Virus record (IMG/VR): IMGVR_UViG_3300020717_000020 | Span: 1-27,033 of that record | Direction: 5' to 3' (one strand) | DNA from: a virus | Length of the DNA stretch: 27,033 bases | Part shown: in pieces, positions 11,491 through 17,558 of the stretch | Numbering within the stretch: position 1 is the first letter of the stretch | Layout: each line of letters opens with the position of its first letter | Notes under the pieces: generated by a model | What the model was told of the DNA's origin: nothing | Seen by the model: the letters and a program-made list of their open reading frames with translations, nothing else | Database searches by the model: none | Made by a program: the position numbers and the translations under genes

Positions 11491-12597
11491 ATGATAAAGC
11501 AAGGAACGATCTATTTTGCAGTTGTCAACTTCATCAACGCCTACAAACCAGGAGAAACATACACGAGCGAGGACTTTAAGAATGCACTCTATGATATGAC
11601 TCGAGAAAAAGGTCAACACAGAGTATGGTACGGACAGTGGTACCGCGTACGTGCCTACCAGTCGTATTTCAGACGTGCTGGGTTCATCACCAATGTCAAG
11701 AGAGGACTTTGGCGAGTAGAACATCGGGTACCAGACTTTATGTCCCTGTTTGCGCTAGAAACGCTAATGGGATATAAAGATGGATATTACAACGGAAGAG
11801 AGTACGTCAAGAAGGATCCTGCGTATAATAACGATCTGAAAAGGAGACTCGAAGAGTACAAAGCCGGGAATAATTCCTTAGAAGGGAATCTATACGTCAG
11901 GTGCACAAAGACCAATTCAAGATACTACATAGAAGGCCACGAGTACGAAGTCCTTGAGACAGACAGCGATGGATACGCGACCAGGATCATCAACGAATAT
12001 GGTCACCCTTGGACATTAGTAGATCCACGAGAAGACACTTTCATGAACCTACCATATAGGGGCAAAAGAGGAGATCGTAAGAAGATAGAACCAGAAGAGC
12101 CAAAGACAGACCACACTGCGGAGATCAAGAGGCTGGGATACAAACCTGGAATGAAAGTGAAGCTGGTCAAGACAGACTCAATGATCTATAAGAGTGCAGC
12201 ATATTATATCAAAGAAGCGAACCTGCAAGTAGGAGAGATCTACACGATAACAGGCTTCAGTAGTAATAGAATTGCCGAAGGAGGAGAATGGTTCTTTGAT
12301 CTGGAGAATACCGTCTACCATACACCATACGATTGCTTTGAACCATACGCAGAAGAGGCAGAGAAGCCACGCAAAAGGATGATGACATGCCAAGAGGCTG
12401 GATCTTACAGGCATTTGACTAACGGCAAAGAGTATCAGATCGTAGGAGAAGAGGACGGGTACTATCACGTGATCAATGAGAAAGGAGATGAGGTGCACAT
12501 GTTCAAATGGAGGTTCGCACAGACAGAGCAGATCCCTACAGACAGACTACCGCAGTTCCTAGAAGAGCTGGAGATCCTGATAGCAAAATACAAATAA
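11491..12597 (+). CDS. Large multi-module protein, winged-helix-like head and SH3-like repeats (368 aa)
   Basis: Residues 1-85 (IYFAVVNFINAYKPGETYTS...RGLWRVEHRVP) look like a winged helix: helices, then a basic recognition-like segment with RAYQSYFRRAGF. Three beta-rich modules follow. The first starts near 130 (LYVRCTKTNSRYYIEGHEYE), the second near 220 (GMKVKLVKTDSMIYKSAAYY), and the third near 315 (YRHLTNGKEYQIVGEEDGYY). Each has a G-x-x-Y-x-I/V pattern typical of SH3/KOW-like barrels. DNA or RNA binding is plausible. I do not recognise a named family, and no catalytic motif is visible. It is the longest protein in the window. Confidence 0.7.
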   Translation: MIKQGTIYFAVVNFINAYKPGETYTSEDFKNALYDMTREKGQHRVWYGQWYRVRAYQSYFRRAGFITNVKRGLWRVEHRVPDFMSLFALETLMGYKDGYYNGREYVKKDPAYNNDLKRRLEEYKAGNNSLEGNLYVRCTKTNSRYYIEGHEYEVLETDSDGYATRIINEYGHPWTLVDPREDTFMNLPYRGKRGDRKKIEPEEPKTDHTAEIKRLGYKPGMKVKLVKTDSMIYKSAAYYIKEANLQVGEIYTITGFSSNRIAEGGEWFFDLENTVYHTPYDCFEPYAEEAEKPRKRMMTCQEAGSYRHLTNGKEYQIVGEEDGYYHVINEKGDEVHMFKWRFAQTEQIPTDRLPQFLEELEILIAKYK

Positions 12598-12677
12598 GAG
12601 AGTTGTTGTTTGATACACAGAGAGGAGCTGGCTAATACGTCCGCTACTTTCTTATTTAACTACCAAAACATAATACC

Positions 12678-12923
12678 ATGAAACAGATAGACGTAAGGTC
12701 ACAGCTCAATTCACAGCTCAGGTCACAGATCGGTTCACAGCTCAGGTCACAGCTCAGGGAACAGCTCTATTCACAGCTCAATTTACAGCTCAGGTCACAG
12801 CTCGATTCACAGCTCTGGTCACAGCTCGATTCACAGCTCGATTCACAGCTCTGGTCACAGCTCAATTCACAGCTCAGGTCACAGCTCGATTCACAGCTCA
12901 GTAGTACGCTGAGCCATATGTAG
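12678..12923 (+). CDS. SQLx tandem-repeat protein (81 aa)
   Basis: MKQIDVRSQL is followed by units whose variable residues run N,R,G,R,R,Y,N,R,D,W,D,D,W,N,R,D, ending SQLSSTLSHM. Rare unit changes include SQI, EQL and LQL. It stands alone, about 12 kb from the loci at the window start, behind a weak box (CTACTTTCTTATT near 12643). A GC-rich hairpin follows directly. The array shares the six-residue alphabet D, G, N, R, W, Y with the other loci but not their order. Confidence 0.6.
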   Translation: MKQIDVRSQLNSQLRSQIGSQLRSQLREQLYSQLNLQLRSQLDSQLWSQLDSQLDSQLWSQLNSQLRSQLDSQLSSTLSHM

Positions 12924-12929
12924 ACATGG

Positions 12930-12989
12930 GAGCCCAGGCTACCTGGCCAAGAGCGCGGCAAGGAATTAGTCAGATGATGGCCTGGGCTC
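12930..12989 (+). promoter_or_regulatory. Stable GC-rich stem in the gap after the SQLx gene
   Basis: GAGCCCAGGC (12930-12939) pairs perfectly with GCCTGGGCTC (12980-12989), with a 40-nt apical region containing CTGGCC and GCGGC. There is no T run, so it is not a normal terminator. It lies between the repeat-gene stop and the ATG at 13008 and could be an RNA-stability or regulatory element. Confidence 0.5.
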
Positions 12990-13007
12990 TCACAAACACA
13001 GATCAGC

Positions 13008-13151
13008 ATGAACGCACAGAACAGCGAGTCCATACAGGACCAGATAAAGAAGATATTCAACGAGTACGCCACTGGCACATACTGGCTAGAGGTCTCAGCA
13101 GACGACCTAGACGAGATCGCCAAGAGGATAGAGTCAGAGGTGATGCGTTAA
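13008..13151 (+). CDS. Small acidic protein, paralogue of the gene at 10670 (47 aa)
   Basis: ATG 13008 opens MNAQNSESIQDQIKKIFNEY followed by ATGTYWLEVSADDLDEIAKR, ending in TAA at 13149. The core matches the 10670 gene almost residue for residue, but third codon positions differ widely, which supports coding and some age. A longer frame from 12926 crossing this gene is a shadow. No function is known. Confidence 0.65.
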   Translation: MNAQNSESIQDQIKKIFNEYATGTYWLEVSADDLDEIAKRIESEVMR

Positions 13152-13198
13152 AAAAACAAATATACGACCAAAAAATGAAAAATGTAAAAAGTATTGCG

Positions 13199-13206
13199 TA
13201 CTTTTA
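13199..13206 (+). promoter_or_regulatory. Promoter -7 box TACTTTTA
   Basis: GCGTACTTTTACATCATACCAAAC, preceded by AAAACAAATATACGACC at 13153. It drives the gene at 13229. Confidence 0.6.
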
Positions 13207-13228
13207 CATCATACCAAACAACAACAGC

Positions 13229-13492
13229 ATGACACGCATAATGGACAGAGACTCAGTTCTCTATTGGCTGAGCAAGAACGTAAGCTACCAGGCGGCGATA
13301 GCCACAGAAGACAAGATCACCTACTCGATAGGCATAAAGAAAGAGCACGGAGGCCAGCGGTTCGATGACTACGTGTTGGTAGACACCCTAGAGGAGATCT
13401 TGAGCTCTCAAGTGCTCAGAGAGCTGGAGTGCCACGTGACGACACACATGATAGAAAAAGAGCACCTGTACTACACGGGCGCGATGGTCTAG
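13229..13492 (+). CDS. Small protein of unknown function (87 aa)
   Basis: Start at ATG 13229, placed 23 nt after the promoter box with the usual ACCAAACAACAAC leader. The upstream extension of the frame is out of register with the real neighbour and is rejected. The product MTRIMDRDSVLYWLSKNVSY...EHLYYTGAMV is mixed alpha/beta and soluble. No family is recognised. A GC-rich structured element starts right after the stop. Confidence 0.65.
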   Translation: MTRIMDRDSVLYWLSKNVSYQAAIATEDKITYSIGIKKEHGGQRFDDYVLVDTLEEILSSQVLRELECHVTTHMIEKEHLYYTGAMV

Positions 13493-13495
13493 CTA

Positions 13496-13640
13496 GGAGG
13501 CGGGGCCGGTACCTTTTTTGTATCGGAGATCTTCTGAGCTGGCAGCTTGGAGGCGGCGCACTAGCATGATGCTGGCATTCTGCCAAAGGCTCACATTTAT
13601 GGTGCTAGGGGCCTGCTAGCAGGGGGGGCCCCGCCTAAGG
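13496..13640 (+). ncRNA. Candidate GC-rich structured RNA
   Basis: AGGCGGGGCC (13498-13507) pairs perfectly with GGCCCCGCCT (13627-13636), closing a ~120-nt multibranch region. Inside are GGTAC/GTATC around a T-rich loop, TGGCA-TTC-TGCCA (about 13572-13584), and CTAGCA with TGCTAG. GC content is much higher than in the surrounding sequence and no ORF is open. It follows the gene at 13229 directly and could be processed from that mRNA or be independent. I match it to no known RNA family. Confidence 0.55.
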
Positions 13641-13695
13641 TAAACTTACGCACACGGGAATTTTTCAACGTCTGACAAAAAAATATATACAACAT

Positions 13696-13954
13696 ATGAA
13701 AGTACTACACGTCACCCCCCTCTTCTAATGGATACGAAGAGGCATCGCTGCTCGCTAACAGGATGAATAAGAAGAATAGCTTCGCAGTTATAGAAAAAGA
13801 CGGCCAGATCCTTATGACCGGAGGGTTTATATTGCACGACAATGAGCAGACCAGAGCGCTGCTTGGCTGTGTTCCAAGAGAAGATCAACATGAGTATGTA
13901 AGGATGCTTAGAGAGACGCCGTGGGTAAAGCCCTACTTTGAAGAAGAAGAGTGA
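13696..13954 (+). CDS. Small protein requiring a +1 frameshift (about 86 aa)
   Basis: ATG 13696 reads MKVLHVTPLF and meets TAA at 13726-13728. If one base is skipped after TTC, the frame continues NGYEEASLLANRMNKKNSFA...ETPWVKPYFEEEE to TGA at 13952. The join gives VTPLFNGYEE; from memory, related phage proteins have a continuous VTP-x-SNGYE at this point, so the two parts belong together. The site, CTC TTC TAA TGG after a run of six C, is either a programmed +1 site at a stop codon, an indel mutation or a sequencing error. The alternative is a shorter 63-aa protein from ATG 13763. Function unknown. Confidence 0.6.
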
Positions 13955-13956
13955 TG

Positions 13957-14106
13957 ATGACCAAAAAAAGAGGTACATTTAGATATGAACAACAGGGCAT
14001 ACTTACTCGAAGGGCAGATCCGGCCGCCGGGTTTTGGGCAAAAAAGCAAAAAAGCCGACTCCAAACCCCAGGAAAATTTGAGTATCCCAGAAAAATGTAT
14101 ATATGA
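13957..14106 (+). CDS. Small basic protein of unknown function (49 aa)
   Basis: ATG 13957 starts two bases after the previous stop and the frame ends in TGA at 14104-14106. The product MTKKRGTFRYEQQGILTRRA followed by DPAAGFWAKKQKSRLQTPGK is basic, with Trp/Phe. It fits between its neighbours with an ATGA-type overlap at 14103. An alternative frame from ATG 13985 is rejected because it runs across two coupled genes. The TTTAGATATG stretch resembling a promoter is inside this gene. Confidence 0.6.
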   Translation: MTKKRGTFRYEQQGILTRRADPAAGFWAKKQKSRLQTPGKFEYPRKMYI

Positions 14107-14282
14107 AACAGACAAAATATTTCATAGACCCAGTTCCGCCAAGGATCAACGCGGCGTTCGAAGACATGTATGGGCAAGACGAAGTAGAGGCAGCGTGGTA
14201 TACCGAGGATAACATCTTCAACTCGACTGGGGATTGCCTTTGGGAGATAGTCAACGCATTAAACATAGACTCAAGAAAATGA
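14103..14282 (+). CDS. Small acidic protein of unknown function (59 aa)
   Basis: ATG 14103 overlaps the previous stop and ends in TGA at 14280, which overlaps the next start. The product MKQTKYFIDPVPPRINAAFE followed by DMYGQDEVEAAWYTEDNIFN is acidic with several Trp/Tyr. No family is recognised. The double overlap is good evidence for this frame. Confidence 0.6.
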   Translation: MKQTKYFIDPVPPRINAAFEDMYGQDEVEAAWYTEDNIFNSTGDCLWEIVNALNIDSRK

Positions 14283-14419
14283 AAAAGACAGACTTATTTT
14301 GGGACTTATCTGATCTTTTTCCCAAAGCGTCTTTAATATTCGAAGGAAGATCTCCAATTATAATAGCCCTAGATCCTTACTACGATATGTCCCAAATGAT
14401 CACTTCACAATTAATTTAA
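14279..14419 (+). CDS. Small protein of unknown function (46 aa)
   Basis: The start at ATG 14279 overlaps the previous stop (ATGA); an upstream in-frame ATG at 14234 lies inside the previous gene and is less likely. The product MKKTDLFWDLSDLFPKASLI... has Phe/Trp/Asp-rich segments and one SQL near the end. No family is recognised. Confidence 0.55.
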   Translation: MKKTDLFWDLSDLFPKASLIFEGRSPIIIALDPYYDMSQMITSQLI

Positions 14420-14424
14420 AACAT

Positions 14425-14631
14425 ATGATAACATTGATGATTTTATTGACCGGCTCTGTGCTGGCCTACCGCAGGATGAGAAGAACGTGGATAAGAAAAT
14501 TCGGAGATTCTCCTGATTGGGGCAGGGTAGCGGTATGCATAGGGAGCTTTTTACTATCTTGGCTAGGCGTCTTGATCGCAGTGATGCTGGACGATAGCAC
14601 CGAGTTTCCAAAACCACCAAAATGGATGTAA
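14425..14631 (+). CDS. Small membrane protein (68 aa)
   Basis: Two hydrophobic segments are visible: MITLMILLTGSVLAY at the start and VAVCIGSFLLSWLGVLIAVM near residues 36-55. They are separated by a basic stretch (RRMRRTWIRKF). The tail (DDSTEFPKPPKWM) is polar. The positive-inside rule would put the basic loop in the cytoplasm. The layout resembles small two-helix holin-type proteins, but the identity is open. Confidence 0.6.
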   Translation: MITLMILLTGSVLAYRRMRRTWIRKFGDSPDWGRVAVCIGSFLLSWLGVLIAVMLDDSTEFPKPPKWM

Positions 14632-14632
14632 C

Positions 14633-14806
14633 ATGAAAACATACACGAGCATACAGAAACTCTTTGGCGATAAGTCAATATCACACGTATTCCCTCCCAC
14701 GCACGATACTTTTTTAGACGACGAGCTAGAGAAGTTTGGTTTCTATGGGATCATCGACTCTCTGTATGAGATTACTTATACACATCCGGATATGAGACTT
14801 ATATAG
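14633..14806 (+). CDS. Small protein of unknown function (57 aa)
   Basis: ATG 14633 follows the previous stop by one base. The product MKTYTSIQKLFGDKSISHVF...DMRLI ends at TAG 14804. It has conserved-looking acidic and aromatic residues (DTFLDDELEKFGFYG). No family is recognised. Confidence 0.5.
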   Translation: MKTYTSIQKLFGDKSISHVFPPTHDTFLDDELEKFGFYGIIDSLYEITYTHPDMRLI

Positions 14807-14857
14807 GCTGTTTGGGCCGGACTTTAGAGAATGGCTTAAAATTTTCACAAAAAAGAC

Positions 14858-14865
14858 GTACATTT
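14858..14865 (+). promoter_or_regulatory. Promoter -7 box TACATTTA
   Basis: AAAAAAGACGTACATTTAGATATG puts TACATTTA four bases before the ATG of the SQLx gene at 14870. The same AAAAAGACGTA prefix occurs before 16261 and before the tmRNA. Confidence 0.55.
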
Positions 14866-14869
14866 AGAT

Positions 14870-15115
14870 ATGAAGCAGATCGATTCACAGCTCAATTCAC
14901 AGCTCTATTCACAGCTCAATTCACAGCTCTATTCACAGCTCTATTCACAGCTCGGTTCACAGCTCTGGTCACAGCTCAGGTTACAGCTCTATTCACAGCT
15001 CTGGTCACAGCTCGGTTCACAGCTCGGTTCACAGCTCAGGTCACAGCTCGGTTCACAGCTCATCAGGTCACAGCTCAGGTCACAGCTCAGGTCACAGCTC
15101 AGGTCACAGCTCTAA
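14870..15115 (+). CDS. SQLx tandem-repeat protein (81 aa)
   Basis: MKQIDSQL is followed by variable residues N,Y,N,Y,Y,G,W,R,Y,W,G,G,R,G,(IR),R,R,R, and the array ends directly at a stop after SQL. One unit carries a three-base insertion (IR instead of one residue), which keeps the frame, and the last units are exact RSQL copies. The frame is held across ~19 units despite many substitutions, which argues that protein, not only DNA, is selected. The promoter lies only a few bases upstream. Confidence 0.65.
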   Translation: MKQIDSQLNSQLYSQLNSQLYSQLYSQLGSQLWSQLRLQLYSQLWSQLGSQLGSQLRSQLGSQLIRSQLRSQLRSQLRSQL

Positions 15116-15126
15116 AATTAAAAAAT

Positions 15127-15339
15127 ATGATACGTAAAAAGACACAAAAGGAGAGGATCATTGACCTTACTGGTCCTGATGGCAACGCATATGTTCTGAT
15201 GGCGTACGCTACTGATTTCGCCAAACAGCTGGACGTGGATCCTAAACCGATAATCGAAGAGATGAAAAGTGGAGACTATGAGAATCTTGTCTCGGTGTTC
15301 GATAGGCATTTTGGTTCATTCGTAACACTAGAGAGCTAG
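15127..15339 (+). CDS. Small protein of unknown function (70 aa)
   Basis: Starts at ATG 15127, 11 nt after the SQLx stop. The product MIRKKTQKERIIDLTGPDGN followed by AYVLMAYATDFAKQLDVDPK and a C-terminal DRHFGSFVTLES is a mixed alpha/beta protein. An open frame from 14812 continues upstream through the repeat array (reading FTAxFTAx) but is rejected as an array shadow. From memory similar short proteins (IDLTGPDGNAF..) occur in other phages; function unknown. Confidence 0.65.
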   Translation: MIRKKTQKERIIDLTGPDGNAYVLMAYATDFAKQLDVDPKPIIEEMKSGDYENLVSVFDRHFGSFVTLES

Positions 15340-15340
15340 T

Positions 15341-15553
15341 ATGAGACAGTTACTGAGAATTTTGATTGTGCTGCTTTTGCTCTTTTGGTTTCCTCTGATG
15401 TGTGCGTTCTTGGGTTCTGACTTCGGTACGACTGCCCTCCGCGCTTTCAAGTTCGGCCTGCTGATAGAGTGCCTGGTAATGGTTTGCTTGTCTTGGTGGG
15501 GAATACCTCTGATAATGCTTTGTATATACCTCATAATCGACGATGGGAAATGA
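15341..15553 (+). CDS. Small membrane protein (70 aa)
   Basis: It has two or three hydrophobic stretches: LLRILIVLLLLFWFPLMCAF at the start and LLIECLVMVCLSWWGIPLIM later. Short polar loops separate them and the tail is acidic (IIDDGK). It starts one base after the previous stop and overlaps the next gene by ATGA. Integral membrane protein of unknown role. Confidence 0.6.
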   Translation: MRQLLRILIVLLLLFWFPLMCAFLGSDFGTTALRAFKFGLLIECLVMVCLSWWGIPLIMLCIYLIIDDGK

Positions 15554-15714
15554 AAACGATAGGGATGACTAATTTGGCAATTAAAGCCATAGGAAGATCG
15601 ATAACCGTAGAGCTAGATCTTAATATCGAAAGTGAAGTTGATGAGATGTTTAGAGAGGATTTTCATTACATTTTATTCAATGAACTTAGATTTCAAATCG
15701 TAAAAATCATATGA
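15550..15714 (+). CDS. Small protein of unknown function (54 aa)
   Basis: ATG 15550 overlaps the previous stop; an upstream in-frame ATG at 15469 lies inside the membrane-protein gene. The product MKTIGMTNLAIKAIGRSITV...FQIVKII has alternating hydrophobic residues suggesting beta strands and one acidic helix. It overlaps the next start at 15711. Confidence 0.55.
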   Translation: MKTIGMTNLAIKAIGRSITVELDLNIESEVDEMFREDFHYILFNELRFQIVKII

Positions 15715-16202
15715 TAAAGATACAACGTATAACAACAGAAGAGGCAGATTCCTACATCTCAAAGGAGGATGACTTGCTTGGCTACCCTGTGGAGTATTAT
15801 ACTTTGACCCCTCTTCCAGTAGGAGAAGACGGCAGGCAGTGGGACGAGGTCAAGTACTACACAGCCAGGAAGAAGGCGTTCCAAGGTCCAGGTCGAGAAG
15901 GCAGGTATTGGATATACGTGCTCTCAAACCCAACTATGCCAGGGCTCTTGAAGATAGGGTACACGAAGAACACGCCTGAGGAGAGAGCCTACCAGATATC
16001 GAACGCGACAGGTGTAGCGTCTCCTTTCAAAGTCGAGTACAGCTTCAAATGTCATGAGGCCCAGTTCTTAGAAGAAGAGATCCACCAGTACTTGGACTCG
16101 TACAGGGTGGCCAACAACAGGGAGTTCTTCAGGATCGAGCTGCACGAGGCAGTAGAGGCCATAACAAAGCTAGGAAAAAAATATACGGTCACTCAGGACT
16201 AA
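15711..16202 (+). CDS. T5orf172 / GIY-YIG-like nuclease (163 aa)
   Basis: The domain occupies about residues 64-145. YWIYVLSNPTMPGLLKIGYT is the GIY-YIG-type N-terminal hairpin (Y-V-L-S...LKIGYT). PEERAYQISNATGVASPFKV is the following helix with Arg. HEAQFLEEEIHQYLDSYRVA and NNREFF hold the conserved Glu/His and the N-x-E-F-F end of T5orf172 (MUG113-like) domains. Such proteins are DNA nucleases or nuclease-like factors frequent in phages. Residues 1-60 form an extra N-terminal region. It closes the operon started near 15127. Confidence 0.8.
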   Translation: MIKIQRITTEEADSYISKEDDLLGYPVEYYTLTPLPVGEDGRQWDEVKYYTARKKAFQGPGREGRYWIYVLSNPTMPGLLKIGYTKNTPEERAYQISNATGVASPFKVEYSFKCHEAQFLEEEIHQYLDSYRVANNREFFRIELHEAVEAITKLGKKYTVTQD

Positions 16203-16218
16203 AAGTTCTCAAGATCGG

Positions 16219-16235
16219 CAAAAAGACGTACATTC
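16219..16235 (+). promoter_or_regulatory. Promoter AAAAAGACGTACATTCATAG
   Basis: The sequence is close to the promoters at 14858 and 22668 (AAAAAGACGTA then ATTTA/ATTCA). The gene at 16261 follows after 25 nt. Confidence 0.5.
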
Positions 16236-16260
16236 ATAGTATAATCAAAACCAAAAGCAT

Positions 16261-16476
16261 ATGTTTTTTGAAGTAAAAGTAGAATTTAGGACCATAGATC
16301 CTAACAAAGACAAGCCAAAGAAAGAGACGGTGAAATACCTGGTCGATGCCGAATCGGTAACGGAGAGTGAAGCTAGGGTGTATGAACACTTTGAGTCTCT
16401 CAAGATCGGGGACTTCGAGGTCAAATCAAGTTCAGAGAGCAAGATCGCAGAGGTGATATACCCACTCAAAAAATAA
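16261..16476 (+). CDS. DUF4494-like protein, short form (71 aa)
   Basis: The pattern FFEVKVEFRTIDPNKDKPKK followed by ETVKYLVDAESVTESEARVY and EVIYPLKK matches DUF4494 of Bacteroidota and their phages: F-E-V-K-V, a Lys-rich turn, E-x-Y-L-V-D-A-x-S-x-T-E-A-E-A. Known members are often about twice this length, so this is a minimal version. Function unknown. Beta-rich and charged. Confidence 0.75.
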   Translation: MFFEVKVEFRTIDPNKDKPKKETVKYLVDAESVTESEARVYEHFESLKIGDFEVKSSSESKIAEVIYPLKK

Positions 16477-16515
16477 ACTTTTTTATCCCAAGAATTCGAT
16501 TTACATTAATAATAA

Positions 16516-16525
16516 GATATTTATA
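16516..16525 (+). promoter_or_regulatory. GATATTTATA promoter-like box
   Basis: GATATTTATA lies ten bases before ATG 16536 and 49 before ATG 16575. It is the same core as at 21563 and 25205. Confidence 0.4.
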
Positions 16526-16574
16526 GATATACATCATGTATTTTTTAAAAAAATTCCTAAAAAGAAAAAAAATT

Positions 16575-16784
16575 ATGGCAACATTTACAGATCTTCAGAA
16601 CGCAACAGCAGCGCTTACTACAGCAGCAGAAACAGTTGAAAGTGCAATCAAAACATTCCAAACAGCTCAAGCAGGTGCAATTACATCAGCAGAGGCAGAT
16701 ACTTTGGTTCAATCGATCACAGCAGCAACGACTTCACTTGAGGCACTTGCAACAAGCCTTGCTCCAGCAGCTACAACTAACTAA
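16575..16784 (+). CDS. Ala/Thr-rich helical protein (69 aa)
   Basis: MATFTDLQNATAALTTAAET followed by Ala/Thr/Ser-rich repeats is a low-complexity amphipathic helix, as in some phage structural or scaffold-like small proteins. ATG 16575 is preferred because the in-frame ATG at 16536 adds a basic stretch (MYFLKKFLKRKKI) encoded by an A-rich leader. Either start is possible. The codons are more AT-rich and uniform (ACA, GCA), suggesting strong expression. Confidence 0.6.
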   Translation: MATFTDLQNATAALTTAAETVESAIKTFQTAQAGAITSAEADTLVQSITAATTSLEALATSLAPAATTN

Positions 16785-16802
16785 TCCAGATTTTATATAA
16801 AA

Positions 16803-16946
16803 ATGCAACTCAGTAACATACATACAAACCTTTGGCAAGCGGGCCGCACACAAGCGACTTCGATAGGCTATTGTTTTAGTACGATCAATAACGTGCAGGA
16901 CAAACCTAGATCCAAACCAGGGCAACATGATGCTGACAGCAGATAA
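16803..16946 (+). CDS. Very small protein (47 aa)
   Basis: ATG 16803 opens MQLSNIHTNLWQAGRTQATS followed by IGYCFSTINNVQDKPRSKPG and ends at TAA 16944. It sits between the Ala-rich gene and a terminator. It is basic and polar. Supported only by an intact frame and position. Confidence 0.4.
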   Translation: MQLSNIHTNLWQAGRTQATSIGYCFSTINNVQDKPRSKPGQHDADSR

Positions 16947-16966
16947 AACATAAAACATCATACTTC

Positions 16967-17003
16967 AAAAGCCCTGGGAACTACAAACTCTCAGGGCTTT
17001 TTT
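16967..17003 (+). terminator. Intrinsic terminator before the tRNA cluster
   Basis: AAAAGCCCTG (16967-16976) pairs with CAGGGCTTTT (16992-17001), followed by further T residues. It separates the mRNA unit from the tRNA genes. Confidence 0.9.
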
Positions 17004-17010
17004 AATTTAC

Positions 17011-17082
17011 GGTAATGTAGCTCAGATGGCAGAGCGGCGGTTTGAAGCACCGTAGGCAGGATCTCGGAATTCCTCATTACCA
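17011..17082 (+). tRNA. tRNA-Phe (GAA)
   Basis: The acceptor GGTAATG pairs with CATTACC. Anticodon arm GCGGT-TTGAAGC-ACCGT gives GAA. The T-arm AGGAT-CTCGGAA-TTCCT has one mismatched pair. No CCA is encoded. Confidence 0.9.
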
Positions 17083-17152
17083 CACAAAAACACGAAAATG
17101 AAACGAAAACGATAGCGCTGCTCTGAAACACGGGTGGCAAACTTCAAAGAAT

Positions 17153-17226
17153 GCGCTCGTAGCTCAGTTGGTAGATGCACCTGGCTTTTAACCAGGGGGT
17201 CGTAGGTTCGAACCCTACCGGGCGCA
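17153..17226 (+). tRNA. tRNA-Lys (TTT)
   Basis: Acceptor GCGCTCG with CGGGCGC, anticodon arm CCTGG-CTTTTAA-CCAGG, T-loop TTCGAAC. Discriminator A; no encoded CCA. Confidence 0.95.
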
Positions 17227-17279
17227 CAGTAAAAAAACAAATGTACGTCAAAAAGCTTTAAAATGTCGATTATTTTGTT

Positions 17280-17287
17280 TACTTTTA
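17280..17287 (+). promoter_or_regulatory. Promoter -7 box TACTTTTA
   Basis: The block AAAACAAATGTACGTC (17234-17249) and TACTTTTATAACATACC form the usual module before the gene at 17312. Confidence 0.6.
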
Positions 17288-17311
17288 TAACATACCAAAC
17301 AGCAATAGGAA

Positions 17312-17557
17312 ATGAAGCAGAGAGACATATTGACGGTATTCATAGACAGGATGAAACGACTCGGGATAGAAGTAAAACTCGCAGGCAATTTTCCTTGGAT
17401 ATATGTTGATAGCGTGAACGGTAACAGGATAAAGAAGGAAGACTACTTTTGCGGCAACCACGGATTTACGATAGCGTTCATTCCTATAAAGCCAGGACAA
17501 ACATTGAAATTCACAGACATACGAGAGCTTTTTAAACTCATAAGAAAATACAGATAA
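17312..17557 (+). CDS. Conserved phage protein of unknown function (81 aa)
   Basis: The middle and end, LAGNFPWIYVDSVNGNRIKK then GNHGFTIAFIPIKPGQTLKF and FTDIRELFKLIRKYR, match from memory a small protein often found in Bacteroidota phages (W-I/V-Y-L-D-x-V-N-G...G-N-H-G-F-T). The product is a mixed alpha/beta domain without catalytic motif. It has its own promoter module and is one base from the next gene. The function is not known to me. Confidence 0.7.
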   Translation: MKQRDILTVFIDRMKRLGIEVKLAGNFPWIYVDSVNGNRIKKEDYFCGNHGFTIAFIPIKPGQTLKFTDIRELFKLIRKYR

Positions 17558-17558
17558 T

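Noticed and set aside
12926-13228. N-terminal part of a 188-aa frame leading into the gene at 13229
   Set aside because: It runs out of register through the 13008 paralogue and a promoter; the part after ATG 13229 alone is credible.
13985-14212. 75-aa ORF starting after a promoter-like TACATTTAGATATG
   Set aside because: Genes at 13957 and 14103 in other frames couple to both neighbours; the apparent promoter is inside the 13957 gene.
14812-15126. Upstream extension of the 15127 gene through the repeat array (FTAx repeats)
   Set aside because: It is the third frame of the SQLx array and begins at a TTG before the promoter.
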